Notes: generated by a model not told the origin, from the letters alone. DNA of 60,102 bases from Bathymodiolus heckerae thiotrophic gill symbiont (GCF_900180345.1 NZ_FXLV01000002.1:1-60102), one strand, 5' to 3'. Shown: positions 20,134 through 28,707, counted from the stretch's first letter. Numbers and translations: made by a program.

Positions 20134-22418
20134 CGCAAATAGTAGCGTGAAAAATCTCTCCTGTATTCTTTAAATTCAACGCCATCATCAAGCAGGATGT
20201 TAATTTGTCCAGAGCAATTGGTTTGTAAAACTTTGATGTTGTTGAGTTGATAGCGTTTAATAATGGTTTTAGCAGGATGGTGAAAACGGTTCTTAAAACC
20301 GCTAGAAACGATAACCAATGAAGGCGATACTGCCTCTAAGAATGTTTGTGTTGAGGAGGTTTTACTGCCGTGATGTGGTGAGAGCAATACTGTACTTTTT
20401 AGTTTTTCTTTGTTGTTTTTTACTAGATGGTGTTCGGCTTCTCTCTCAATATCTCCAGTCAGTAGTACGCTATGTTTTGGTGTGGAGATTTTGAGCACGC
20501 AAGAGGCATTGTTGCCCTTAAAATGAGTGTTTTTATCAGGGCTGAGTATTTCAAATATTACCCCATCCCATTGCCAATTTTGCCCCGTTTGGCAAGGAAG
20601 TGTTGTGGGTTGAATTTTTTCAGGTACCGAGGTTAATATTTCACTCACTTTGAAATTGTCTAAAATATTATCAAGTCCACCGATATGATCGTTGTCGCCA
20701 TGGGAAATAATCACCTTGTCTAGATGTTGAATGTGCTGGGCTTGGAGGTAAGGCGTAATCACGCTTTCGCCAAGGTTGAAGCCAGAGCGATATTTTGCGC
20801 CTGTGTCAAACAACAATGTGTGATGTTTGGTTTGCACCACGCTCGCCAATCCTTGACCCACATCGAGTGTGGTAATCAATACTGAATTGTCTTCTATGTG
20901 GTTATTAGGCGCAAATAAGATCAATACCAACATAGGAGCGGATAGCCACCGTAGTTTTAGTGCCTTGGGTAAGATGGCAATAAATACGATGCCGATAAAG
21001 AAGGTTAAATCTATCAGCGAGGTTTGTGCGTAATGCCATTGATTAAAATCGAATTGTTGTAAATATTCCAGTATATAAGACAAATAAATAAGTGCCTGAT
21101 TGGCAATAGAAAAACTTATTTCTGATAAATACAACAGTTCGCTAAAAGTCAGCAATGCGCCGATGAGCGATAGCGGTGTTACGATAAAACTAAATACAGG
21201 TATGGCAACCAAATTGGCAATGGGTGAGAGCACCGAGCCTGCGGAAAAGAACCAAATCGTGAGTGGTAGTGTGGCAATGCTAATCAGCAACTGGATGTAG
21301 AGTAGGCGATAGAGCCAAGATTTGTTCTGATATTGTCCAACGCCGTAAATAATCACTGCTACTACATAGAATGACAGCCAAAAACCAACACTAAAGACAC
21401 TCAGTGGATTGTTGATTAATACCAAAAGTAGCGCTGCGCTATAGAGTTGCCAAATATGGTGATGGCGTTTGAAAATAATGGAGGCAAAAACCACGCTTGC
21501 CATTATAAAAGCACGACCTGTTGGGACTGAAAAGCCAGCAACCAGTGCATATAAAAAAGCAGACAATAGCCCAAAATAAGCAGCCATAACTGGTGCTGGC
21601 ACCACCAAACTCAGGCGTGTGGAGTAGCGCCATAAAAACTGCACCAACAAAAATACAAAGCCAGAGATAAGACCAATATGCAGGCCAGAAATAACGCTAA
21701 GGTGAGTGGTATTGGTAGCCTTGAACAATAACCAATGTTTGTCGGTGATTAAAGAGCGGTCGCCAATAATGAGTGCATTGATTACACCGCCAAACGCTTG
21801 TTTTTCTAAAATTGGCAATAAAGAATAGCGGATATTTTGTCTAAGTCTGTCGGCTGATGGCACTTTGTCAGCAGCACTAATATGCTGGTTGGCAGACGAA
21901 GAGCGAACATAACCCGTTGCATCAATGCGCTTGTAAAACAGCCATTTTTCATAATCAAAACCGCCTAGATTTTGGTAGCCATTATTGTGTTTTAATTTTA
22001 GCAGCAGTTGCCAAGTATCGCCCGTATGTAAAGTAGGCACTTTTGGGTTATCAGGGTGATTGTACCAAGCCAATTTTAAGTGCCCTTGAAAGGGCGAGTG
22101 TGCTTTGAAAATAAACTTTGTGTTGCGCACGGTTTTTTCAGGTAATTCGATAATTTCACCTGTAACAAGTATGGGTTTATTAAGGTAAATATCCTTGATT
22201 TGATTTTTGAGAACTTGTGTTGATGTTAGGCTCATCCACACAAAACCAAGCACCAAAGCCACTAAATTTAAACTCAGTGCCTTGTGCCTTTTAAAACTCA
22301 CAAAAATTACCAAAATAAAGGTAAAAAATAACCCCCATTCTACAGGGCTTATTTGCAGGGTGTTTTTGAGTGAAAACAAGCCGATTCCAAGGAGAAAATT
22401 TAAGGCATAAATTAGCAT
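20121..22418 (-). CDS. comEC: DNA internalisation channel protein ComEC/Rec2
   Basis: ComEC forms the inner-membrane channel that takes in single-stranded DNA during natural transformation. The 765-residue product has an N-terminal membrane and OB-like region, the multi-helix competence domain (about residues 210-490, with SGLHIGL and PTGRAF stretches), and a C-terminal metallo-beta-lactamase-like domain (TTLDVGQGLASVV, SHGDNDHIGG, SPHHGSKTS). Membrane helices and metal-site motifs all look intact. Competence pilus genes are not in the window, so whether uptake works here is unknown. Confidence 0.93.
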   Translation of the reverse strand: MLIYALNFLLGIGLFSLKNTLQISPVEWGLFFTFILVIFVSFKRHKALSLNLVALVLGFVWMSLTSTQVLKNQIKDIYLNKPILVTGEIIELPEKTVRNTKFIFKAHSPFQGHLKLAWYNHPDNPKVPTLHTGDTWQLLLKLKHNNGYQNLGGFDYEKWLFYKRIDATGYVRSSSANQHISAADKVPSADRLRQNIRYSLLPILEKQAFGGVINALIIGDRSLITDKHWLLFKATNTTHLSVISGLHIGLISGFVFLLVQFLWRYSTRLSLVVPAPVMAAYFGLLSAFLYALVAGFSVPTGRAFIMASVVFASIIFKRHHHIWQLYSAALLLVLINNPLSVFSVGFWLSFYVVAVIIYGVGQYQNKSWLYRLLYIQLLISIATLPLTIWFFSAGSVLSPIANLVAIPVFSFIVTPLSLIGALLTFSELLYLSEISFSIANQALIYLSYILEYLQQFDFNQWHYAQTSLIDLTFFIGIVFIAILPKALKLRWLSAPMLVLILFAPNNHIEDNSVLITTLDVGQGLASVVQTKHHTLLFDTGAKYRSGFNLGESVITPYLQAQHIQHLDKVIISHGDNDHIGGLDNILDNFKVSEILTSVPEKIQPTTLPCQTGQNWQWDGVIFEILSPDKNTHFKGNNASCVLKISTPKHSVLLTGDIEREAEHHLVKNNKEKLKSTVLLSPHHGSKTSSTQTFLEAVSPSLVIVSSGFKNRFHHPAKTIIKRYQLNNIKVLQTNCSGQINILLDDGVEFKEYRRDFSRYYLRQCE

Positions 22419-22752
22419 AAAGATGGGTAATAAAATAACATCATAATGTTACAAGTTTGTGATTGTTTAATATTCTGTGAAACACCTGATTTAATGCGTA
22501 AAACTTTAAAAGTTTTCCCCATTACAAAGTAAAACTAAAAAATACACATACTATTAAAGTTTATTGGTTTTCATTTATTTTATAAGTCATTGATTTTTAA
22601 TTAAAAAAAATAAGTGATTGTTTTTTATTCAAAACCATAAAAACACGCAATACAGCAACACTTTTTCTGATTTTTATGAAGATATTAACAGAGTTATCCA
22701 CAGTTTTGTGGGTAACTCTATTGAGTGTTGATTTAACAAGGTTTTCCGTGTT
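22419..22752 (+). other. AT-rich gap between comEC and coaBC with a paired DnaA-box palindrome
   Basis: No gene is supported in this 334-base gap. It lies upstream of comEC and downstream of coaBC, both on the minus strand, so it must hold the comEC promoter and coaBC terminator. The one striking element is the 28-base palindrome at 22691-22718 (GAGTTATCCACA, 4-base spacer, TGTGGGTAACTC). It contains a consensus DnaA box TTATCCACA and, on the other strand, TTACCCACA. Confidence 0.5.
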
Positions 22753-23943
22753 TTATAAAAATTTTTCACTCAGTATTTCGACAATTTTTCGACCCAGTTT
22801 TTGTTTGCTGTTTTTTTCGATTTTTATGGTATTTTTATGGTCTAAAAATAACACCTCATTTTCATCACTTTTGAAGCCTAAATCGTTTCTAGAAACATCA
22901 TTTAAAATAATGGCATCACAACCCTTATTTTTAAGCTTATTTTTGGCATTTTCGAGCAAATTTTGTGTCTCTGCGGCAAAGCCAATGCACAGAGGTTTTG
23001 GTGTTAATTGACACACAGATTTTAAAATATCTTTGGTGGGGGTAAGCTCTAAAATTAGATTTTTTTCAGACTTTTTGATTTTGTCTTTTTTGATGGCTTG
23101 AGCCGAATAATCACTTACGGCAGCACAGGCAATAAAGATATCTTGCTCAGTAATATTATCCATTACTGCTTGATACATTTCTTCAGCGCTCATTGCTGAG
23201 ATTAGTTGCGCTTTTTGATTGAGCGTAACACTAATATTGCCATGCACAAGTGTTACTTGTGCACCCGCTTCAATGCAAGCATTTGCAAGCGCTGAGCCCA
23301 TTTTCCCACTAGAATGGTTGGATAAATATCTGACAGGGTCAATCGCCTCAATGGTTGCACCGAGGGTGATTAACACTTTTTTGCCACTAAGTTTGGTATG
23401 TTGAAAAAGCAATCCTACTTGCTCAGCAATCGCACTTGGTTTGCCTAGACAACCTTTGCCAATATCGCCACAAGCCTGCTTGCCACTGTCAGGCTCAATG
23501 AGTGTTATTTGCCTTTCGAGTAATATTTTTAAGTTTGCTTGCATGCTATCAGCGGTATACATTTGTTGGTTCATTGCTGGTGCAATTAGGATTGGACAAT
23601 CGCTCGCCAAAATAACGCTGCCAAGTAAATTACCAGCTTTGCCTGAGACTAAATTAGCAATAGTATGGGCACTGGCTGGCGCGATTAAAATAGCATCTGC
23701 CCATTTGGCTAATTCAATATGCCCCATGGATAATTCGGCCTCTTTGTTCCATAAATTGTTGTGCACTTTGTTTTTAGAAACCACTTGTAAGGACAATTCA
23801 GTAATGAATTGTGCGCCACCTTGAGTGAGAATAACACGCACTTGTGCGCCCAAATCTTGCAATCGGCGCACAATATTAGGCGCTTTATAAGCAGCAATTG
23901 AGCCACTAACGCCTAGAATAATATTTTTATTGGTTAATGTCAT
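22753..23943 (-). CDS. coaBC: Phosphopantothenoylcysteine decarboxylase / phosphopantothenate-cysteine ligase
   Basis: This bifunctional enzyme couples cysteine to 4'-phosphopantothenate and decarboxylates the product to 4'-phosphopantetheine in coenzyme A synthesis. The 396-residue product has the flavin-binding CoaC half first (GVSGSIAAYKAP; MGHIELAKWADAILIAPASAHT with the catalytic His; PAMNQQMY; ACGDIGKGCLG lid). The CoaB ligase half begins around residue 190 (VLITLGATIEAIDPVRYLSNHSSGKMG). It starts ATG at 23943, overlapping the stop of ribD by four bases, so the two are translated together. Confidence 0.96.
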   Translation of the reverse strand: MTLTNKNIILGVSGSIAAYKAPNIVRRLQDLGAQVRVILTQGGAQFITELSLQVVSKNKVHNNLWNKEAELSMGHIELAKWADAILIAPASAHTIANLVSGKAGNLLGSVILASDCPILIAPAMNQQMYTADSMQANLKILLERQITLIEPDSGKQACGDIGKGCLGKPSAIAEQVGLLFQHTKLSGKKVLITLGATIEAIDPVRYLSNHSSGKMGSALANACIEAGAQVTLVHGNISVTLNQKAQLISAMSAEEMYQAVMDNITEQDIFIACAAVSDYSAQAIKKDKIKKSEKNLILELTPTKDILKSVCQLTPKPLCIGFAAETQNLLENAKNKLKNKGCDAIILNDVSRNDLGFKSDENEVLFLDHKNTIKIEKNSKQKLGRKIVEILSEKFL

Positions 23944-24986
23944 TTTGGCGTTGCGGTTATTTTAATATCATTGCCTAGCATTCTTATGTCGCTAATGTTG
24001 AGTTCAATTTTATCTGCCAGTGTGTCAATTGGCAGGCTTATCATTGAGTTAGCGTTGCTGCCCATTAATATCGGTGCAGTATAAATGACAAACTCATCAA
24101 TCAGCCCTTCTGCCTTCATAGCACCAATCAAGCCAGCCCCAGCCTCTAGTAAAATGCTATTGATATTTTGCACTGCTAATTGCGACATAACATTGACTAA
24201 ATCCAATTTTCCTGTGCTTTTAATTTGTGTGTTTGTAGGGGTAAAAACTTGGGTGCTGGCATCGCTGGAAAATATTTTTAACGCAGTGTTGGTGATTTGA
24301 TTTTTGCCATCAATCACCACACGAAGTGGGGCGTTATTAATGCCATCAAGGCGTAGCGTCATTGACGGATTGTCTGCTAATATTGTACCAGAGCCGGTCA
24401 TAATCGCTTGGTTGGCGGCGCGTAATTTTTGTACATCTTGCCTTGCTGCCTCGCCTGTAATCCATTTACTTTCACCAGATGCCATCGAAGTTTTGCCATC
24501 TAAGCTCATAGCAATTTTACAGGTAATAAAAGGCAATCCAGTTTGTATACGCTTAATAAAAGCACGATTAAGTTGTCTGGCTTCGGCTTCAAGTAGGCCA
24601 ATTTCTACAACAATGCCAGCATTTTCTAGTATTGCCACGCCTTTGCCATTAACTAAGGGATTGGGGTCAAGTGTGGCAATAATAACTTTTTTAACACCGG
24701 TATCAATAATTGCCTGCACACAAGGTGGTGTTTTGCCTTGGTGGGCGCAAGGCTCTAAAGACACATAAAGTGTTGTGCCATTTGCTTGGTGATTGATTTG
24801 TGCCAGTGCGTTAATTTCTGCGTGTGCCTCACCAAAAGTCTGGTGGTAGCCCTTGGCAAGAATTTCATTATCCTTAACAATTACGCAACCCACCATAGGG
24901 TTGGATGCAACACCGTATCGACCTTTGCGTGCAATCTGGAGTGCTAGCGACATAAAATGCGTGTCATTTTTTGAAAAAGTTGTCAT
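23940..24986 (-). CDS. ribD: Riboflavin biosynthesis deaminase/reductase RibD
   Basis: RibD carries out two steps of riboflavin synthesis: deamination of the pyrimidine and reduction of its ribose. The N-terminal deaminase has the zinc site HAEINAL and PCAHQGKTPPC; the C-terminal reductase has KIAMSLDGKTSMASGESKWITG. I choose the start at 24986 (MTTFSKNDTHFM, 348 residues). A longer frame up to 25070 would run into the recA leader and adds no family sequence. No FMN riboswitch is apparent upstream. Its mRNA diverges from recA. Confidence 0.95.
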   Translation of the reverse strand: MTTFSKNDTHFMSLALQIARKGRYGVASNPMVGCVIVKDNEILAKGYHQTFGEAHAEINALAQINHQANGTTLYVSLEPCAHQGKTPPCVQAIIDTGVKKVIIATLDPNPLVNGKGVAILENAGIVVEIGLLEAEARQLNRAFIKRIQTGLPFITCKIAMSLDGKTSMASGESKWITGEAARQDVQKLRAANQAIMTGSGTILADNPSMTLRLDGINNAPLRVVIDGKNQITNTALKIFSSDASTQVFTPTNTQIKSTGKLDLVNVMSQLAVQNINSILLEAGAGLIGAMKAEGLIDEFVIYTAPILMGSNANSMISLPIDTLADKIELNISDIRMLGNDIKITATPK

Positions 24987-25033
24987 AATATTTCGTATAT
25001 AATTACACCACATTTTACCTAAGGAGAAACGCA

Positions 25034-26059
25034 ATGGATGAGCAGAAAAAACAAGCCCTAAAAGCTGCATTAGCGCAAATTGATAAGCAGTTTGGCAAAG
25101 GCTCGGTAATGTTTTTGGGCGACGAAGGGGCGAGTGCTGACATTGAAGCAGTTTCTACAGGTAGTTTGAGTTTGGATATTGCACTTGGTATTGGCGGTTT
25201 ACCTCGTGGGCGTGTGGTTGAAATTTACGGCCCTGAATCCTCCGGTAAAACCACCTTAACCTTACATGTAATCGCTGAGATGCAAAAACTTGGTGGTACT
25301 GCGGCTTTTATTGACGCAGAGCATGCACTTGACCCTCAATATGCTAAAAGATTAGGCGTTAATACCGATGAGTTGTTAATTTCCCAGCCTGACACAGGCG
25401 AACAGGCGCTAGAAATTACCGATATGTTGGTGCGCTCAGGCAGTGTGGATATTGTAGTGATTGACTCTGTTGCAGCACTCACGCCGAAGGCAGAGATTGA
25501 AGGTGAAATGGGTGCATCACATATGGGTTTGCAGGCGCGTTTAATGTCTCAAGCCTTGAGAAAATTGACTTCTAATATTAAAAAAACCAATACCATGGTG
25601 ATTTTCATTAACCAATTGCGTATGAAAATTGGGGTAATGTTTGGCAATCCTGAAACCACGACTGGTGGCAATGCGTTGAAGTTTTACGCTTCAGTGCGTT
25701 TGGATATTCGCCGCATTGGTGCGATTAAGAAAGGCGACGAGATATTGGGCAATGAAACCCGTGTTAAAGTGTTGAAAAACAAAGTCGCACCTCCTTTCAA
25801 ACAAGCCGAGTTTCAAATTCTTTACAACGAAGGCATTTCTCGTGAAAGTGAAATTATTGATTTGGGCGTAAAACACGGATTTGTGGAAAAAGCAGGTGCA
25901 TGGTATAGTGTTGGCAGTGAGAGAATTGGACAAGGCAAAGACAATGCCAGAGACTATCTCAAACAAAATGCCAAACTCAGCCAAAAAATTGAAGGGCAAA
26001 TTTGCGACAAACTTATGGCAAAAGACGATGATTTAAATCAGGACACAGACTCTGAATAA
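25034..26059 (+). CDS. recA: Recombinase A
   Basis: RecA forms filaments on single-stranded DNA, drives strand exchange and activates SOS cleavage where LexA exists. The 341-residue product has the Walker A motif GPESSGKTT (residues 66-74), the [20 protein letters not shown] stretch, DNA-binding loops with [26 protein letters not shown], and a short acidic tail ([11 protein letters not shown]). An AAGGAGA site precedes ATG 25034. A TATAAT box lies at 24998-25003. No CTG-N10-CAG LexA operator is visible between ribD and recA. Confidence 0.99.
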   Translation: MDEQKKQALKAALAQIDKQFGKGSVMFLGDEGASADIEAVSTGSLSLDIALGIGGLPRGRVVEIYGPESSGKTTLTLHVIAEMQKLGGTAAFIDAEHALDPQYAKRLGVNTDELLISQPDTGEQALEITDMLVRSGSVDIVVIDSVAALTPKAEIEGEMGASHMGLQARLMSQALRKLTSNIKKTNTMVIFINQLRMKIGVMFGNPETTTGGNALKFYASVRLDIRRIGAIKKGDEILGNETRVKVLKNKVAPPFKQAEFQILYNEGISRESEIIDLGVKHGFVEKAGAWYSVGSERIGQGKDNARDYLKQNAKLSQKIEGQICDKLMAKDDDLNQDTDSE

Positions 26060-26084
26060 GTCAGTCTATAACAGTGCTTTAACA

Positions 26085-26465
26085 ATGCTCGCCAAACGCG
26101 AGCATTCTTATTTGGAACTGACTAAAAAACTTGCGCAATATTATCAAGTAGACGAAGTAGAACAAGCACTGGAAAAACTTAAAAACCAAAATTACCAGTC
26201 TGATGAGCGATTTACCAACGAATTTATTCAAATGCGTTTTAATCAAGGCAAAGGCCCAATCAAAATAGCCATTGATTTAAAGCAACGAGGCATTGAAAAT
26301 TTTGATTTATCTGCATATGATTTTTTCACCCTAGCAAAAGAAGTTAGAACATCAAAATACAGCGAAGCAACCCCAAGTAACTACAAAGAAAAAGCCAAAC
26401 AACAACGCTTTTTACAATCTCGAGGCTTTGGCTTTGATGAAATTAAGTTTTCTTTTGAACCATAA
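26085..26465 (+). CDS. recX: RecA regulatory protein RecX
   Basis: RecX limits RecA filament growth. The visible product of 126 residues has the typical helical repeat pattern (MLAKREHSYLELTKKLAQY; QNYQSDERFTNEFIQMRFNQGKGPIKIAIDLKQRGI). It follows recA by 25 bases. No ribosome site precedes ATG 26085. The frame is open upstream (VYNSALT before MLAKREH fits the family), so the true start may be a rare codon overlapping the recA end, or translation may be coupled to recA. The product is shorter than many RecX proteins but complete at the C-terminus. Confidence 0.88.
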   Translation: MLAKREHSYLELTKKLAQYYQVDEVEQALEKLKNQNYQSDERFTNEFIQMRFNQGKGPIKIAIDLKQRGIENFDLSAYDFFTLAKEVRTSKYSEATPSNYKEKAKQQRFLQSRGFGFDEIKFSFEP

Positions 26466-26480
26466 TTTTAAGCCAAGAAA

Positions 26481-26541
26481 ACACCTATCGTTAGAATTTA
26501 GCCAATGCATTAGCATTCGGCTAAAATGATTTGTTAGGTGT
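26481..26541 (+). other. attC-like imperfect palindrome (possible integron cassette recombination site)
   Basis: The 61-base structure has outer arms ACACCTATC (26481-26489) and GTTAGGTGT (26533-26541), matching at 8 of 9 pairs. The inner arms are TTTAGCC-AATGC and GCATT-C-GGCTAAA with one extrahelical base. Outer and inner pairings are separated by short unpaired stretches on both sides. The right end carries GTTAGGT, which fits the integron R' core GTTRRRY; the left R'' core has one mismatch. No T run follows, so it is a poor terminator. No integrase is in the window. Confidence 0.4.
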
Positions 26542-26649
26542 GCTACTTTGTTTTTTCTAAATTTATTGATTGTTAATTTTAGTATTTTTAATAACTGACT
26601 TTTAATGCTAGGAGAAGTATCTATTTAGCACTAGAAATGTATTTTTTCC

Positions 26650-26799
26650 ATCAAAGAAATTTACGAAGTTGATGAATCTGGTGAAAGATTATTAGGCGAG
26701 TATAATCACTTAATCCAAAAGCATGATTTAAAAAAAAATTGCAAGTGCGTTTGAGAAGTGGGCGTAAAAACAGAAATTGAGTTTTTGGAGTTAATTTAA
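26650..26799 (+). pseudogene. Remnant of a small gene with frameshifts, upstream of the RelA/SpoT gene
   Basis: Reading frames here join into a protein-like stretch only if single-base shifts are allowed: IKEIYEVDESGERLLGEYN, then HLIQKHDLKK, then (after a shift in the nine-A tract near 26730) IASAFEKWA, and after another shift KTEIEFLELI. The last frame ends with TAA overlapping the ATG of the next gene (TAATG, 26797-26801), the same junction seen at the other end of that gene. No start is identifiable. I do not recognise the family. An upstream antitoxin-like partner is conceivable but unsupported. Confidence 0.35.
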
Positions 26800-26891
26800 T
26801 GATAACTAAAGAGAAAATTAATCAAGCTGGATATTGTTTTATTGGAAAGTCAAATAATCTTTCTAAAAATGATGCTGACAACATATTAAAA

Positions 26892-27052
26892 GAGACCTTT
26901 GCATAAATAGGGATGATTAGCAAAATTCAATTTTTGCCAGATTGGTGATTTTATTAAACCTTGTCCTAGCAGGGCTAAGGCTGGGTTTAAAAAATCGCCA
27001 AGCGGGTGAAAAGTGGATTTTTGATGATTATTCATATTTATGCAAAGGTCTC
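26892..27052 (-). mobile_element. 161-bp MITE, copy 1 (inside RelA/SpoT gene)
   Basis: It has perfect 18-base terminal inverted repeats GAGACCTTTGCATAAATA, extending imperfectly to about 37 bases. The flanks carry a 5-base duplication TAAAA (26887-26891 and 27053-27057). A 48-codon frame beginning MNNHQKSTFHPLGD reads through the whole element on the minus strand. The strand given is the direction of that frame. Confidence 0.95.
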
Positions 27053-27871
27053 TAAAAGGCTTTAGGCTCATCCATCAACATCCAATGACTTTATTTAGGC
27101 ATACAATAGATAGAAAATTAAAGAAACACAATATTAATGCCCTTGTTTCTCAGCGATTAAAAAGAATACCATTAATTGTTAAAAAGCTAGAAATACAAGA
27201 AAACATGCAATTATCTAGAATGCAAGATATTGGGGGTTTGAGAATTGTTGTTGATACAATACAAGAGGCGAATTTAATTAGAGATGAGATTAAAAAAGTA
27301 GAAAAACACAGGAATTTCAAATTTACTTTTGCAAATGAAAAAAATTATATAGAAACACCTGCAGATAGTGGCTATAGAAGTATTCACATGGTATATAAAT
27401 ATGATAAAGGCATAGAATTAAGAAAACAATGTAGAGTAGAGATACAAATAAGAACGCGACTACAGCACGCTTGGGCAACAGCAGTAGAGGTAACTGGGAC
27501 ATTTTCAAACCAACTTTTAAAGCAAAGTCTTGGAAATAAGAAATATTTAAATATTTTTAAAAAAATTAGTAAATTATTTATCAGTTTAGAAGAAAAAAAG
27601 ATAGATAATGAATTTGTAAAAGAAGTAAAGCAAGATATTGAAAATGCACAATTATTGGATAAGTTGAGAAGTTTTACTATTGCTAGCAAACTTGTTGAGA
27701 ACAATTCAAAAGGAAAATATTTGTTGTTAAAAATGAACTTTGAAAAAAAAGAAATAAGTGCATCCAAGTATTCGGATGCTAAATTTGAAAAAGCTAATGA
27801 AGATTATTTAAAAATGGAATTAGAGTACTTTGATAATAATGCAGTTGAAGTTGTATTGTTATCAATACAAG

Positions 27872-28032
27872 GAGACCTTTGCATAAATAGGGATGATTAG
27901 CAAAATTCAATTTTTGCCAGATTGGTGATTTTCTTAAACCTTGTCCTAGCAGGGCTAAGGCTGGGTTTAAAAAATTGCCAAGCGGGTGAAAAGTGGATTT
28001 TTGATGATTATTCATATTTATGCAAAGGTCTC
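27872..28032 (-). mobile_element. 161-bp MITE, copy 2 (inside RelA/SpoT gene)
   Basis: Same element and orientation as copy 1, differing at only a few bases. The target duplication is ACAAG (27867-27871 and 28033-28037). Removing it rejoins SIQ and DIKK in frame. Confidence 0.95.
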
Positions 28033-28254
28033 ACAAGATATTAAAAAATTACGACAATCTTATCCAAATTATTTTATGGATACAACAGAATTTATTAAGA
28101 GTATGGATAAACTATTTAAATTAGTTGTAGAAAATGAGAAACAACAAAAAATAATAGACAGTATAAAAGATGAAGAATTAAAAAAAATAGCCAAAACAAT
28201 GTCTGAAGATATTACTAAAAAAATGTTGAAATTATTTGATAGGAGCAAAAAGTA

Positions 28255-28529
28255 ATGATTTTATTGAAGCGAGAATATAAAGAATTAGAAGAAATTCAAG
28301 AAAAAATTATTAAAGGCACTGTGAAGTCTAATGAAATAACAATATTTTTAGGCTTAATTGTGAAAAGTGGCAATAAATTAGAAATGTTAGAGTATATGCA
28401 AACTATTGGTTTTAATTCAATAGAAGAGGTGCAAGAACATTTTAGTAAAAATAAAAAAATACAGACTTAACAGCTGGTTTAGTAATCGCTGGTGGGGCAA
28501 TATTATTGGCTTTATTGTTAAGCCGATGA
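28255..28529 (+). pseudogene. Small membrane-anchored protein, frameshifted in an A7 tract
   Basis: The gene starts at ATG 28255, overlapping the stop of the RelA/SpoT frame (TAATG), with AGGAGC upstream. It reads MILLKREYKELEEIQEKI and on to FSKNKK. The current frame stops at 28470 after 71 residues. One extra base in the A7 tract at 28453-28459 would continue it as NTDLTAGLVIAGGAILLALLLSR and stop at 28529, giving 91 residues with a C-terminal membrane helix. A clean hydrophobic helix in the shifted frame argues for a real frameshift (or sequencing error) rather than chance. The function is unknown; it could be a partner or antidote of the RelA/SpoT protein. Confidence 0.6.
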
Positions 28530-28580
28530 AACAACTAAAAAACTAATGATTTATTAAGCAAAAAATAGAATGGTAGAAAG

Positions 28581-28625
28581 ATGAGTAATTATCAAGAATC
28601 CACTTTTTTCCAGTTTGGTAATTAG
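28581..28625 (+). mobile_element. Relic related to the MITE-encoded peptide
   Basis: A short frame reads MSNYQESTFFQFGN and then stops. It lines up with MNNHQKSTFHPLGD, the start of the open frame inside the 161-bp MITE (8 of 14 identical). The DNA is also similar over ATCAAGAATCCACTTTT. No inverted repeat is visible. It suggests a diverged remnant of the transposase gene from which the MITE arose. Confidence 0.4.
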
Positions 28626-28707
28626 TTATAAACTACAGATAAAAAGTAAGACATTATTGGAATTGACTAAAACTATCGTTGAACAGGCTATTGAAAATCT
28701 AGATAAA

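Larger units (their letters stand above)
26799..28255 (+). pseudogene. RelA/SpoT-domain protein gene, interrupted by two MITE copies
   Basis: The gene starts at ATG 26799 after a GGAG site and is split by MITEs at 26892-27052 and 27872-28032. Removing each element with one 5-base duplicate leaves 1125 bases, one open frame of 374 residues. Joints read NILK-GFRLIH and LLSIQ-DIKKLRQ. The central piece has the motifs of a (p)ppGpp-synthetase-like nucleotidyltransferase fold: QRLKRIPLIVKKL, LSRMQDIGGLRIVV, DSGYRSIHMVYKY and RVEIQIRTRLQHAWA. No hydrolase (HD) domain is present. The C-terminal third is helical and lysine-rich. Each insertion shifts the frame, so no full product is made. The central 27040-27900 frame is still open and could give a fragment. 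Small alarmone synthetases of this sort include housekeeping RelQ-like enzymes and toxSAS toxins; which one this was is not decidable here. Confidence 0.85.

Noticed and set aside
24987-25070. N-terminal extension of RibD to 25070
   Set aside because: It would overlap the recA ribosome site and coding start on the other strand and adds no family sequence; the ATG at 24986 gives a normal RibD.
27794-28015. Repeated small frames beginning MNNHQKSTFHPLGD as separate genes
   Set aside because: They lie within each MITE copy, have no ribosome site, and run to random stops outside. I treat them as part of the element.
26892-28032. The paired 161-bp repeats as a CRISPR or tandem array
   Set aside because: Only two copies lie here, nearly 1 kb apart with gene sequence between, each with inverted ends and its own target duplication.
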